A stretch of 64,000 nt of DNA, from positions 99,967,738 to 100,031,737 of the forward strand of contig CM073593.1 in NCBI GenBank assembly GCA_037074705.1. Reading direction: 5' to 3'. Position numbers and translations under genes: made by a program. This document shows, in pieces, positions 19,926 to 30,540 of the stretch. The notes beneath the pieces were generated by a model. That model saw nothing but the letters and a program-made list of their open reading frames with translations. It made no database searches and was not told where the DNA came from. Origin of the DNA: Zhengitettix transpicula. Taxonomy: Eukaryota; Arthropoda; Insecta; Orthoptera; Tetrigidae. Positions within the stretch are counted from its first letter, which is position 1. Every line of letters starts with the position of its first letter.

Positions 19926-21319
19926 GTCGTCTCGCAACCTATGTGTTGAAGCAATAATGTTTGTCAGTATGAAAATGGCCATCTTTGTTAATTATTGATC
20001 TTCACTTCTAATCATCATTATTAACATTGGACCTGCAAGTGCCAACTTGTGACACTGGAAACAATCACCTCTATAAGGGTATTGGAGAATGACTAATTGC
20101 TGTGCTTTTGTAGGAGGTAGAAAAAATATACCCTTTTTCTAACAAAATTAATTCTTATCGTCAAGTAATTTTTGCAATTGTCTGGCAAAAAAAAATGAAA
20201 GAACGAGGGCTTGAGGCAGTTCTGCAAAATAATGTTATTACGTTTGTGAGAATTTTTGAATTCATGATTTAGGAGGCTGCACTTAACACAGCTCAATAAT
20301 TAAATGTGCTAGTTGGGCATTTTAATATTCTAAGGATGATTTTGAATGAAACCATCAGATATCTTGTTCTGTAAGTTTGCAGTTGAGATAGATAAAATGA
20401 CTTAAATATCAGTCACGTCCTCCTAGAAAAATAGAAGATACAATGTATTATGAGGCTGTCATGATATTCTTATGTCCTCAATTGATTTTCTGGTTTCCAG
20501 TTAAGGTAGATAAACCGACTTTAGTCAGGAAGGACGCTGCTCTTTGTGTCAGAAACGGCACGTAATGGAATGTGTAGTCATAAATTGCACATATTTACGA
20601 TAGTATCTGAAAAATATAAATAATATGTTTATTTTATATTTGAATATTAAACTAATACTGTCAGTTCATTAATTGAATAGAAAAACTTTTGGTTAGCTAT
20701 GTTTTGAATATTATTTTATTATCCTTTAGCTGTTTAACGTGTCTGGTGGCTTGTTAAATATAGTAGTACCAATATAATGGACTCCGTTCTGTGTTTTTTA
20801 TGGCAATTGACCACGTTTGTCAAAGTTGTTTTAGTGAAATTGTGAACATCTATGTTGGTCGTGAATAAGGGGTGTGATAGTTATCACAATAAAAACATTA
20901 GGGATAGTATGTACTGGCATATGAGAGTAAGATGAGACCCCTGAAAGATATTCTTGAAGAAACTTGACGCACAAGTCTAATAGCTATTTTGTGAAGTTTC
21001 CCCCCAAAAAATATTCCAAATGGTAATAATGAGTGAAAATATGCAAAGTAAACAAAGTTTCTGATGTTCATATTACTGCATTTTGATAATATTATAACAG
21101 CATATGAGGTTGATCTTAATTTGGTTGGAAGTTAATGTGAAGTTTAGAAAATAGGACTATATCTGAAGTAGGAAATATAGCGGTTAAAGTACAAAAGAAA
21201 AATAATTAAAGATTTCAGTTATGATTTATTATCTCATTGAAAATAATTTGTTGGGCATTCTCACTAAACCAGTCAATATGTTTGCAAGGTTCTTTGATCA
21301 GACGAGATAAGATATTTAT
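19926..21319. other. AT-rich intergenic DNA
   Basis: No gene or repeat recognised. Confidence 0.5.
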
Positions 21320-21460
21320 TGGTAATAAGAAAGATAGCCAAATACAGACGAAATAAGTGATAATATAAATTCCACACAATGTTTCTGGGATACTTGTGCC
21401 TTTCTTCAGGTGCTGAGAAGTGCCTAGAATGACACAACTGCACTGTCAGTTGGCAAAACT
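21320..21460 (-). repeat. Family B repeat copy (minus)
   Basis: On the minus strand it carries CACCTGAAGAAAGG, then TATCCCAGAAACATTGTGTGG at about 21413-21373, followed by the family's AATTTATATTATCACTT and TTTGGCTATCTTTCTTATT tail. The CUGANGA box is intact (CTGAAGA) but ACGT is ACAT. Confidence 0.7.
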
Positions 21461-21539
21461 CAGAAGCAAAGAAAACATGATGACAATGGGAAAGCAGAAG
21501 GGATTACGTAACAATAATGATCAATTCATAGATTCAATA

Positions 21540-21575
21540 GATTGAAGTCTTTCCCGGTGTAATTGTTCAATAAAC
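21540..21575 (-). repeat. Family F fragment
   Basis: ATTGAAGTCTTTCCCGGTGT and ATTGTTCAAT match the end of the family F elements at 27541 and 43395. Truncated after about 35 bp. Confidence 0.6.
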
Positions 21576-21660
21576 CTCTACGGGGAGGATATACTTCAAA
21601 ACTGTTTATTGTACAATAATGATATTTATTGTTCCTGATGAATCTGTGGTATATATATAA

Positions 21661-22012
21661 TTGCAATATTGGTATGGATAGGACAGAGAGATAGGTTGTC
21701 GGTTACCTGAAAGTGAAGTGCGGTGTCGCCATGAGGAACTGAAGGTTGTTCTTCAAATTTTTGGAGGCTCTCAGCCTCCTTCTTCAGGATGGAGTGTTGT
21801 ACCATTATGAGCATGAAGGAGTGTTATACCATTCCGTGCACCAGCCGGCTGCGGAATGCCTATGCATGGAATGGTGTAACACTCCTTCCTGAAGAAGAAG
21901 GCTGACAGCCACCGAAAATATGAAAAACAACCTTCAGTTCCTCATGGCGACACCGCACTTCACTTTCAGGTAAGCCACAACCTATCTCTCTGTCCTTTCC
22001 ATACCAATATTG
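21661..22012. repeat. Family D palindrome (long inverted repeat)
   Basis: The left arm (21661-21803, minus sense) and right arm (21868-22012, plus sense) match for about 145 bp. Landmarks are the words GGCGACACCGCACTTCACTT and GACAGAGAGATAGG on both sides. Each arm holds a ribozyme-like core: minus 21790-21751 has CTGAAGA, A, then the 7-bp pair GGAGGCT/AGCCTCC around GAG, then AAAAATTTGAAG; plus 21886-21926 has CTGAAGA, A, a diverged stem, then GAAAATATGA. Confidence 0.85.
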
Positions 22013-22477
22013 AAATTTTATTTGACAATGTCACATTCTTACTATTACAATATATAATATAGGACAAGTCAGCTTAAACTGGAGCTATAAGTATAATTTC
22101 ATACATTCAGTCACACATATACATATCATCAAGAGAGTACAAGTATTTTTGTTTAAAAATACTGCACTCATATGAATATTACATTTCAGTCTCTAAAATT
22201 TCATTTATTGAATAGTTTTCCATGAGGAATTTTTTAAAATTATTTGTGAAGATATTAAAACTAGAAAATTATGGATATAGTAGAATATTGTCTTGAACCA
22301 AAATTTAATATACTTTGCATATATATTGTAGTTTGTGAATAATTTATGTGCATTTCTTGAAATTGTTGTATGTATTTCATTATTAAATTTTATGCGTTCT
22401 TCATTTTTAAGTAGCTGACAGTGAATAATATTGTTTAATAAGTAAATAAATAATATATATATATAGATATATAGTCT

Positions 22478-22583
22478 GCAGCCGGCCGGTGCACGGAATG
22501 GTGTAACACTCCTTCCTGAAGAAGGAGCCTGAGGGCCTCTGAAAATTTGAAGAACAAACTTCGGTTCCCTATGGCTACACAGC

Positions 22584-22587
<4 letters not shown>
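22478..22587 (+). repeat. Family D single arm
   Basis: Starts GCAGCCGGCCGGTGCACGGA, followed by TGGTGTAACACTCCTTCCTG and, at 22516-22552, CTGAAGA, A, GGAGCCT/GGGCCTCT, GAAAATTTGAAG. It ends where the (AT)n microsatellite begins. Confidence 0.8.

Positions 22588-22639
<52 letters not shown>
22588..22639. repeat. (AT)n microsatellite
   Basis: About 26 AT dinucleotides without interruption, directly abutting the family D arm. Confidence 0.95.
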
Positions 22640-22641
<2 letters not shown>

Positions 22642-22979
22642 GAAGGCCCATGATCTTCATTTTTATGAAGTGAGGCTTACAGCTGGTTTTGGCTTGAGGT
22701 TGTTCATTATTCTAATGGCTCACTTTTTGAATTGTTAGCATTTCTAGACTATGTGGTGTGTTTCCCCAAAGTACATTAATACAGAGTGAAAATAAGCATA
22801 ATTTGCTGTCACCATTGTTTCTTTGCTGGTTTTCATTTGAAGATTTCTTAATAGGAAGCGCCCTGAGGATTGTTTCCTGCATATAAATTTAATTTGATTG
22901 TCCCATTTTAGAATCCTTTTAAAGATTGAGGCCCAGAATTTTTATGTACTCACTCAACCTGATTTATTTTGTTGTTGTT

Positions 22980-23465
22980 GTCTAGATTTATGATTTCCGT
23001 TGCGTTTTCTCAACGTTTGATGGTGCCAAGGATGTAAACGACCAGAATTTGTAGTAATATCAAGTCTCGAGTGAGTAATACACACAGCTGATTCACCTTA
23101 ATGATAAAGTTTCGCTCGTAGAAGGAGATTATTAATAAAGGCCGCCGTGTTTTTTGGGGGTGATATGTCTCGAGGCTTGTAGTGCCGTGACACGCGGTCA
23201 CGATCAGGAGAAAGGAACACGGCGATTCCCTGCGTGAGCTACGAGTTGGGAATAATAATTACGTTAGCAGTGAATAATCGACACCAGTCCACCGAGTAAT
23301 CAAACCCTGGGAGAGGGAACCCTAAGCAGAGGAGTTATTATCGTCAGCTTCACCGTGGCAAATGCTGGGAATCAACTACAGACCTTGTGGGCTTCCAATG
23401 GCGAGGATTTAGTCGTTAATTCGAACAATCAGCGGATTACAGTTTAGTATCAGATCGAAAAAAAA
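22980..23465. other. GC-richer single-copy island
   Basis: No repeat match and no convincing frame. Contains CACGCGGTCACGATC (23191-23205), which shares CGGTCACG with the islands at 25.59 and 62.57 kb. Possibly conserved non-coding DNA. Confidence 0.4.
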
Positions 23466-23672
23466 TTCCATATGCTTTTACAATTTCCCCCCCCCCCCGG
23501 TCATGGACGTTGCGTAAGAAAGGTCTCAATTATGTCCATTATACTTAACATCATCATTCTGTTGTTAATTAAGAAATTTGGAACGGTGCTTCATTTAAAT
23601 ATTTATATTTCCACGTTACATAATTATAACAACATAGTTCACGGTTTTTTTTTATACATATGAATAATATTG

Positions 23673-23703
23673 CAACAACTGAATAGGGATGAAACGTTGT
23701 GAG
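23673..23703 (+). repeat. Family A hairpin remnant
   Basis: CAACTGAATAGGGATGAAAC then GTTGTGAGG. The left half of the hairpin is deleted, but the GAAACGTTGTG end is intact. A C10 homopolymer lies upstream at 23489. Confidence 0.6.
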
Positions 23704-24082
23704 GTTTATCTTTACTTAAAGTAATATTGTAAATATAATTTATTAAATATTAAACGTAATTTTTACTAAACAAGTCATTTAATAATTTTTTCTGCCTCAA
23801 TTGGTCACAAATCATGATATTAATTTATAAATTGTCAGTTAATGTTTTTTTTTGTAAGTAAATTAAACTCAAAATTAAGACGATTATAAAGAAATTCAGC
23901 CCATTCTCGCAAAGTAGAAACTGATACTGAGTATTTGAGAAATATTTATAAAATTTTAATTTATAACTACTAATTTAAATCTCCTTTGTTTACTCTCAAG
24001 ATTGTAATTGAGATTAATAACACTATTAATCCACGCCAGCAATACTGTCATTAAAATGAAAAAAAATTACGTGTGATAGAAA

Positions 24083-24357
24083 ATAATGAATAAGAAAGAT
24101 AGCCAATACAGACACAAAAAAAAGTGGTAATATAAATACCACACAACGTTTCTGGGATCCTTGTTCCTTTCGTCAGGTGGCTAACCAGTGCAGTTGTGTT
24201 TCTGTAGGCTCTTCTTAGCACCTGACGAAAGGAAACAAGAGCCTAGAGAACCACAACTGCACTGGTTATTACCTGACGAAAGAAACAAGGATCCCAGAAA
24301 CGTTGTGTGGTATTTATATTACCCTTTTTTGTCTGTATTGATATCTTTCTTATTCAT
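24083..24357. repeat. Family B perfect-looking palindrome, about 275 bp
   Basis: The outer arms, 24083-24180 (minus sense) and 24269-24357 (plus sense), match. The inner arms AACCAGTGCAGTTGTG / CACAACTGCACTGGTT nest inside them, with the centre near 24220. Ribozyme-like cores lie at 24180-24141 (minus) and 24271-24311 (plus): CACCTGACGA or TACCTGACGA, hairpin with GGA/TCC, then GAAACGTTGTGTGG. Transcription through it would give a long double-stranded hairpin. Confidence 0.9.
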
Positions 24358-24870
24358 TACTTTGAATCAGATGTATTTTTTTTTTATAGCTTTATATTTA
24401 TTATTTTCCTTCTCCTTTCTGTCCTTTTCTTTCCATCTAACTACTCAATTTTTTCATTGTTTTTTTTATTTGTTTCTACCCTTCTACCCTTGGTCTGTAT
24501 TGGCTATTTTTCTTATTCATTATTTTCTATCAGACGTAAATTTATTTTCTTTTTATAGCTTTATATTTATTATTTTCCTTCTGTTTTCTGTCCTTTGCTT
24601 TCCACCTAACTACTCAATTCTATTCACTGTTTTTTTTTATTTGTTTCTACCCTTCCAACTCCGTTGCTTCTATGGGAACTCGAGTAATTTTTTCGGAAAC
24701 GAAGTGATTACTTCCTCAACCAGCCAGTGTTGCGCCGTGGCCTTACGTGACAAGTGCTTTTTGAGTTTTGTCAAACTGACGAGTGCAGTTGTGTCGCTCT
24801 AGGCTCATCTTCGCACCTGACGAAAGGAAACAAAGTTCCTAGAAACGCTGTGTGGTATTTATATTGTCAC
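24358..24870 (+). repeat. Family B unit body plus downstream core
   Basis: Includes a pyrimidine-rich stretch duplicated in tandem (landmark TAGCTTTATATTTATTATTT near 24390 and 24560) and a further core at 24814-24855: CACCTGACGA, AAGG...TTCCTA, GAAACGCTGTGTGG. The spacing from the core at 24271 is about 540 bp, close to the 510 bp between the B cores at 30617 and 31125. A 204-codon hydrophobic frame across it is a composition artefact. Confidence 0.75.
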
Positions 24871-25079
24871 TATTATTTTTTTGCCTGAATTGCCTATCTG
24901 TCTTATTTATTTTTCATTCTGTTCCTTTTAGCTAGGTTTCATGTGCTTTAGTGCTGAGCTTCGGTTGAAAGTTTGTCTTCAGTTTTTTTTAATTAATATA
25001 TAAAAATTGTTTTGAAGTGCACTAAATTTTTTATTTTTACATTCTGTGTGTAATACGGGTATCGGTGTCCCATGTGGTT

Positions 25080-25880
25080 TGATTATTTTCCGGGCCGTCA
25101 CAGTGGCGTTGCTCCTGAAGATATCGAGGTTCGCCCCCTTGAGGCAGCTTTAGCGTGATAATTAGGCGGGCGCCCCTGGTGTGGCGAAGATTTATAAAAT
25201 GCGTTGTTCCCAGGCAGGCAGGCAGTACCCGTGCGTGTCCAACACTTCGCAGCTACCGAGCCTCCAATTACGCCTTGATTAACTCTGGAGCATCACACAG
25301 ATAATCAAAACCCATAAACACTTCAAAAGGCCTCCAGAAATCGTACTTTAAATCCCCGTATCGGGTAGCATCTTAAATCAAGATTTCTTTTTATCTCCGT
25401 TTCATCTCGGGGCCGGGGAGGGCATTCGTAATATTAATTAAAAGCAAGGTCATTAAGGGAACGCCGGGTTATTTATATGTTTGCGTTCCTCCCGGGTCGG
25501 TAGCCGAATCTGGAAGGTGGGGTTCCTTTAAGTCATCTTCGCTCCTCGAGGCGGCACGCGTGCAATTGAACCCATAAATACACGGTCACGTCCGCCGATG
25601 TCACAAGCTAACATGCCCAACAAATTGGCCGCGACACGTAATTTATGGCCGGCCACGGACATCCATAAAGCGGGAGCACTGCGTAAGGCGTTTTGTCTCT
25701 GTTTGTTTTTACACGCCGTTACTTGCCGCCGCCGTCTGCCCGCTATGAGTTACGGCACTTTCCATAAAATATCTCCCTACTATGTTATGAAGACTCCGGG
25801 GGAGGGGAAAAAAATCTATACATGAAACAGACAGTGCACGAGCTGAAATTGAGGACCGACTTGCGAAAGAACCGTCCTCG
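25080..25880. promoter_or_regulatory. GC-rich single-copy island, candidate regulatory DNA
   Basis: Clearly more GC-rich than its surroundings and free of repeat matches. It contains a cluster of TTTATGG/CCATAAA words (CCCATAAACA near 25310, CCCATAAATA near 25571, AATTTATGGCC near 25638, ATCCATAAAG near 25660, TCCATAAAAT near 25761). These resemble Caudal/Abd-B type homeodomain sites. It also contains CGGTCACGTC near 25581. No coding frame is convincing. Regulatory function is an inference. Confidence 0.35.
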
Positions 25881-25898
25881 TGAGAGACTTACAAGAAT

Positions 25899-27008
25899 AC
25901 TAGCCTTGGTGCCCGGCGTTGCCCGTGTACTTACTTATATAAACCCGAAAAAGTATTTAATTCTATATTAATCTTTAGTCAAGAAGTGATTTAACCTAAA
26001 TCTAACTGGTCCTAGTTCCGTACATCCTTTCGACCGATAGTGCATTAATTGAACAGATATAAAATACATTGAACCATACCTCCGAATTTCTTCTTAAATA
26101 TACTCCTCGAGTATTGCAGGATGTAATTGTCCCTCAGACTTCAGACATCACGAAAGGTTAAAATTGATGAAATACTTAGCTAGATTCACAATGTAAACAA
26201 ATAGTCGCCATATTGGAGTCAATAAACATGGCGACGAAAATTAACTTAAATTTCCCGCAAGGGATCGTAAAGAATTTCGTATTGTTTTTATTAATCTCAT
26301 TCGATGGAGTATTACTGGATAAAATTATACTTTTTTGTCCAATGAAAATATTTCTGCTTTGTTTTCAATACGGAAAAAGGAGCTATTTCCTTTGTTCGTC
26401 GCGTAGTAACGTCTCTCGCGTGACGTCACGGTATCTAGGCACGCAGTAGTTTGGCTCAAAGTTATCACTTTTTTCAATTATAATTCTTTCCGCAGATTTA
26501 TGCTAGGGGTTTCTCACCCCCCACACAGTACCGTTTCTCCTGTTTTCAAGAATATGTGTACCAATTTTTGTTTGCATTTTGTTAAAGAGTTAAAATTTGT
26601 ATAGAGATTAACGTAAATACATACATACATACATTGATACATACTTTTAATAATTTTAATTTCATCTCCGAGAACAAAATTGTCTTGAGAAAAATGGTAT
26701 GTAATTGTCCATGGAGGTAAAACTCCTGTCTGCAGTACTTAATAGACTGACGCCGTCACTTGTCCCGTCAGCGACGACGCAAGTCTCACTTAAGGACTAG
26801 AAGGCGTTAGTAGCATCCGTGGAATAAAAATTAACCACATCCCTTTCGTATTTATACACTCAACCTGCATATCCTTTTACACACATTATTCTACAGTGTC
26901 TTACTTAAGTAAACTTGGATGGACCCAACCAGCAGCGCGATTCAACTACCCTCCATTTTGAATGAATTTCGTTACCGTAATGGTCACTTTGAATATTATA
27001 TTATTAAC
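25899..27008 (+). repeat. Family G repeat, copy 1
   Basis: Starts ACTAGCCTTGGTGCCCGGCG and includes GTCGCCATATTGG, GATGGAGTATTACTGGATAA, GCTAGGGGTTTCTCACCCC and a (CATA)n run at 26620. It then continues another 400 bp to about 27008. The whole stretch recurs inverted at 53103-54230. The element class is not recognised. The head resembles the one at 33491. Confidence 0.8.
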
Positions 27009-27540
27009 CGCTTATGACGTTTCTCAGATCAACCTCCCTTGAATTCTACACCTAAAAAAAAGTACATACTGTCGACCGATAACGCATTAATTTAACAGCT
27101 GTAAAAATACATTGAATTCTATTGCATCAGTCGCAACAAACATACCTCCGAATTTCTTATTAAATATACTCCTTGAGTACTGCAGGATATTATTGTCCCT
27201 CAGTCTTCAGACATGACGAAAGATTAAATTGATGAATCTCTTAGCTAATTCACAATGTAAACATATAGTCGCCATATTGGGGTCACTAATATGGCGACAA
27301 AAATTATCATACATTTTCCGCAAGGATCGGAAAGTATTTCGTATTGTTTTTTTATTCTCATTCGATGGAGTATTACTGGATAAAATTATACTTTTTTGTT
27401 CAATGAAAATGTTTCTGATTTATTTCATTACCAGAAAAAGGAAATATTTCCTTTGTTCGTGGCGTAGTGACGTCATTCTCTCTTTCTCGTGCGACGTCAC
27501 GGTCTCTTGGAGGCGCAGTAATTTAACAAACTTAATCACA

Positions 27541-27683
27541 GATTAAAGATTGAAGCCTTTCCCGGTGTAGTTGTTCAATATGTTGTTCTCGGAGTTCAAC
27601 CGGGTTTTGTATAATTATATTGGAACGCAACGTTTCGACGACTAAAAGCTCTGTCGTCATTTTCCAAGCGAAGTGCCGGAACC
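27541..27683 (-). repeat. Family F element with ribozyme-like core (minus)
   Basis: The minus strand reads TTGGAA, AAT, GACGAC, loop, GTCGTC, GAAACGTTGCG, TTCCAA at 27668-27618. The 6-bp hairpin GACGAC/GTCGTC abuts GAAAC, and TTGGAA/TTCCAA can close an outer stem. The rest continues to the CCCGGTTGAACTCCGAGAAC body shared with 43214-43395. Confidence 0.75.
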
Positions 27684-28012
27684 TTTTTTTAGGGCAACAG
27701 GCTACATGAGGGTAATCCACTTTGGGCAACTCCCGTTTAATAGCATAGGAAGGGATTTGAAAAAGGGGATGCGGAATGGTAGAGGAAGGTAGCCAAGGGT
27801 TAACTAGGGGCCCCCGGGTTGTATTTTAAGGATCCTACCTGGCATTCGCCTAAAGAAATGCAGGGAAAACCCTAGAAAAACCTGCATCAGGTAGGTCGGG
27901 CATTGGGTACTTGTCCTACGCCCTTCCGATAGCGGGAGAGGAGTTTGCTATGGGGACGCAGCATTCTTTTCTCCGTGCCTCGACCAGTTTAGGAGGCAGT
28001 TGGCCGACTGTT
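27684..28012 (-). mobile_element. S-family retroposon copy 2 (5' truncated)
   Basis: Minus orientation: poly-T at 27684, then the complement of the S 3' end (GGGCAACAGGCTACATGAGG), GGATCCTACCTGGCATTCGCC and up to GGCCGACTGTTAT. It lacks the S head. It sits directly behind family F sequence inside repeat G2. Confidence 0.85.
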
Positions 28013-28380
28013 ATAGCTGGGTCCCAAGTCTTTTATGAATTATAATTATTTTCACGTCGACGCTAGGGGTTTCTCACCCCTTAAACCCACACAGTACAGT
28101 TTCTAGTGTTTTTAAGAATATCTGTACCAATTCATGTTGCAATCTGTCCACGCGTTTTTAAATTTGTATAAAGATTAACGTAAATACATACATACATACA
28201 TATTATATAGATTTTAAGCCTCCGAAAATTCTGGAAAAATATATTCTTTAATTAAAGCGTCTATTGAATTTATCAATAGAGGAATTATAAGAGAGAGATG
28301 AATATATCTCTGATTTCCGCCTTCGTTAAATAATTCTGAATGTAAAAAAAAATATTAATTACGATCTGTATATCTAAACT

Positions 28381-28638
28381 GCCGGCCTGCTGTGGCGTAG
28401 TGGCCAGCGTCATTGACTCGCATCACAGAGGTCCCGGGTTCTAATCCCGGCATGGGCCTGGATGTTTGTGATCGTCCTGGTCAAGAAAACTGGGGTTAAG
28501 GCTGTGGGAGAATCGACACTCTGACCAGGTGTCACTCCTGGATCCAGAATGTGTCATGTAAGATGACAGTCTGGCAGCCGTCTCGGTAGGCCAAGGCCCT
28601 TCATGGGCAGTCGAGCCAAGAAGTTAGAGTTAGTTAGT
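28381..28638 (+). mobile_element. Intact tRNA-derived SINE with target-site duplication
   Basis: 258 bp. The head GCCGGCCTGCTGTGGCGTAG has A-box TGGCGTAGTGG (28391-28401) and B-box GGTTCTAATCC (28436-28446), separated as in a tRNA, with a CCCGGG.../...CCCGG T-arm-like pair. A tRNA-unrelated body follows, ending in a (TTAG)n tail. A perfect 12-bp duplication TATATCTAAACT flanks it (28369-28380, 28639-28650). The tidy ends suggest a fairly recent insertion made by LINE machinery in trans. Confidence 0.93.
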
Positions 28639-28650
28639 TATATCTAAACT

Positions 28651-29566
28651 ATATTGTCTTGATAGATAAATTATAATGCGCAATTCCCTTCCATCGAACT
28701 ACTAGTAAAAAAATTTTAGGTTTCTTACTGCTTTACAAATTCTGGATGCTTTCCACGCAATTTTTTGGATTGGTTCAATGAACTTTTTTAGTTTTCACAC
28801 GACAAGGTAATTGGGGAATTTTTTTTTCTTTTCGATATCACGAACTTGTCATCATGATCTTGATCTCAGCAGAGAAAAATTACGAGAAAATAGGGGGGAA
28901 AAAACGGGAAATCTCGCGAAGGAAATGAAGTAAATCCATGAAAATAATGTCGGGGTGAAAAAGGCCAAAAGAAAAGAAAACATATTTTTAACGAAACAAT
29001 AATAAATGAGGAGAAGGTCTACGCTTCACGTTTCCCGCAGGAACTTGTCGATCTGGATCAATCCAGTGATGTTGTTTTCTGGAATGGAGGCTTTGAATGA
29101 ATATTTATTAATTCCACACGAAATACGGTTTCCGTTAACTAGAAAATTATTCATCGGTGCAGGTTGACCAGATTAAAAAGCAAGTTCGTAGACTCTTAAA
29201 ATAAAAAACATATAATCGCGGAACTGTCGCTGGAGAAATGTGCACTTTATTACCGCAGAATCTGCGACAAATTCCTAATTAAAGAAAATTGTTCGACATG
29301 GAAACCGTTCACCGTCGGAGTTCAAGCAAGCACTTTTCCGGGAGAACGGGGGGTATGAGATTATTTTCGTCTGTGTATTTCTGGAATTAATTAAGTATTA
29401 TGATTTCGATTATCTAAACGAATCATGAGTCATTTAAAGTAATCGATTAATTAATTTAACGTAAAGTCTGTGGATGCTCATAACGGCCTATTCAATTAAT
29501 TTTCATTCAGAAGATTAATATTTCTTCCACACACAATTTTGTCTTTAGTCCTTTATAATTAATGTG
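28651..29566. other. Intergenic DNA with single-copy island
   Basis: About 28840-29500 is less AT-rich and shows no repeat match or frame. Nothing further recognised. Confidence 0.4.
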
Positions 29567-29606
29567 CACGTGATGAAGCCCTAAAAATTAGGGACGAAAC
29601 GTCGTG
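29567..29606 (+). repeat. Family A hairpin copy with strong stem
   Basis: CAC, then GTGATGA (one base off CTGANGA), then CCCTAA/TTAGGG around AAA, then ACGAAACGTC and GTG. CAC and GTG can pair as the outer stem. The core C is changed to G. Confidence 0.65.
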
Positions 29607-29737
29607 ATAATATATTTATTTTATTAATTGGCAATGCCAATTATTATTTTCTTTTCATGGTACCTTTATTTCGTCTCTGAAAAATAAGTCACGAAAAAAT
29701 TAGAGGAATAGAAATTTTTAGCAAATTTGTTATTGGT

Positions 29738-30270
29738 ACGAATTAAATATAATTAGTATAGAATTTTTTTTTAAATACGTAGTCTCATATTTAATCGTTT
29801 TTCTTCCAATTTTTAATTGCTCTCTTCTGTTTCTTTATTTTTAAAATGAGTGTATTTATTCTTTAATATTTTCTTTTATAAGTATTTTGCTTATTGTTCT
29901 TATTTATGTATTTTTTCTTCACTATTTCTTATTGATGTATTGTGTACTTTATCCATTTATTATTTTCTTTTATTGGACCTATTGTGTATTACAGTAGAGG
30001 ACGTACGAATTATATATAATCAGTGTAGAAAAAACAGTTAAATACGTAGTCTCATATTTAATCTTTTTTCTTCTAATTTTTAATTGCTCTCTTCTGTTTA
30101 TATATTTTTAAAATGTGTGTATTTATTCTCTAATATTTTCCTTTATAAATATTTTGCTATTGTTCTTATTTATGTATTTGTTTCTTCACTGTTTCTCATT
30201 GATGTATTGTGTACTTTATCCATTTATTTTTGTCTTTAATTGGACGTATTATCTGAGTAGAGGACTAATG
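29738..30270. repeat. Tandem duplication, about 267-bp unit
   Basis: ACGAATTA..TATAAT starts units near 29738 and 30005. Both contain TACGTAGTCTCATATTTAAT, TTTTTAATTGCTCTCTTCTG and ATTGATGTATTGTGTACTTT. Each ends near TAGAGGAC. Pyrimidine-rich on the + strand, and the frames are artefacts. Confidence 0.88.
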
Positions 30271-30540
30271 AAGTCAAAAAATAAAACAATTATATTAAAC
30301 ATTGTCCTAAGGTATTTATAAAAGAAATTATAAAATGTGAAAAGTTTGTGTTAAAAATACATAAATAAATATCAGGTGAAAATAGGTGATGAAATAAATT
30401 TCATAAAATGTAGAAACATTATATGAAATTTATCTTTGTGGCTTTCCACAGGGTGATTAAAAGTAAAGGAAGAACCGTAGGAACGACGCATTCGCAAAAC
30501 CAGAACCAAAGTAGAAATTTATGTAACAAAAAGGGATATT

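Larger units (their letters stand above)
27058..28205 (+). repeat. Family G repeat, copy 2, interrupted by nested insertions
   Basis: Begins at the level of ...CGACCGATAACGCATTAAT, matches copy 1 to about 27535, is broken by family F plus S-family sequence (27541-28012), then resumes at GCTAGGGGTTTCTCACCCC (28062) and ends in (CATA)n near 28200. Confidence 0.8.

Noticed and set aside
22205..22738. Frames with IYIYIY runs on both strands
   Set aside because: Translation of the (AT)n microsatellite.
24188..24802. 204-codon open frame, rich in F, L and Y, on the + strand
   Set aside because: It runs through the family B palindrome and a tandemly duplicated T/C-rich stretch. The hydrophobic composition comes from TTY codons, and there is no domain or conserved start.
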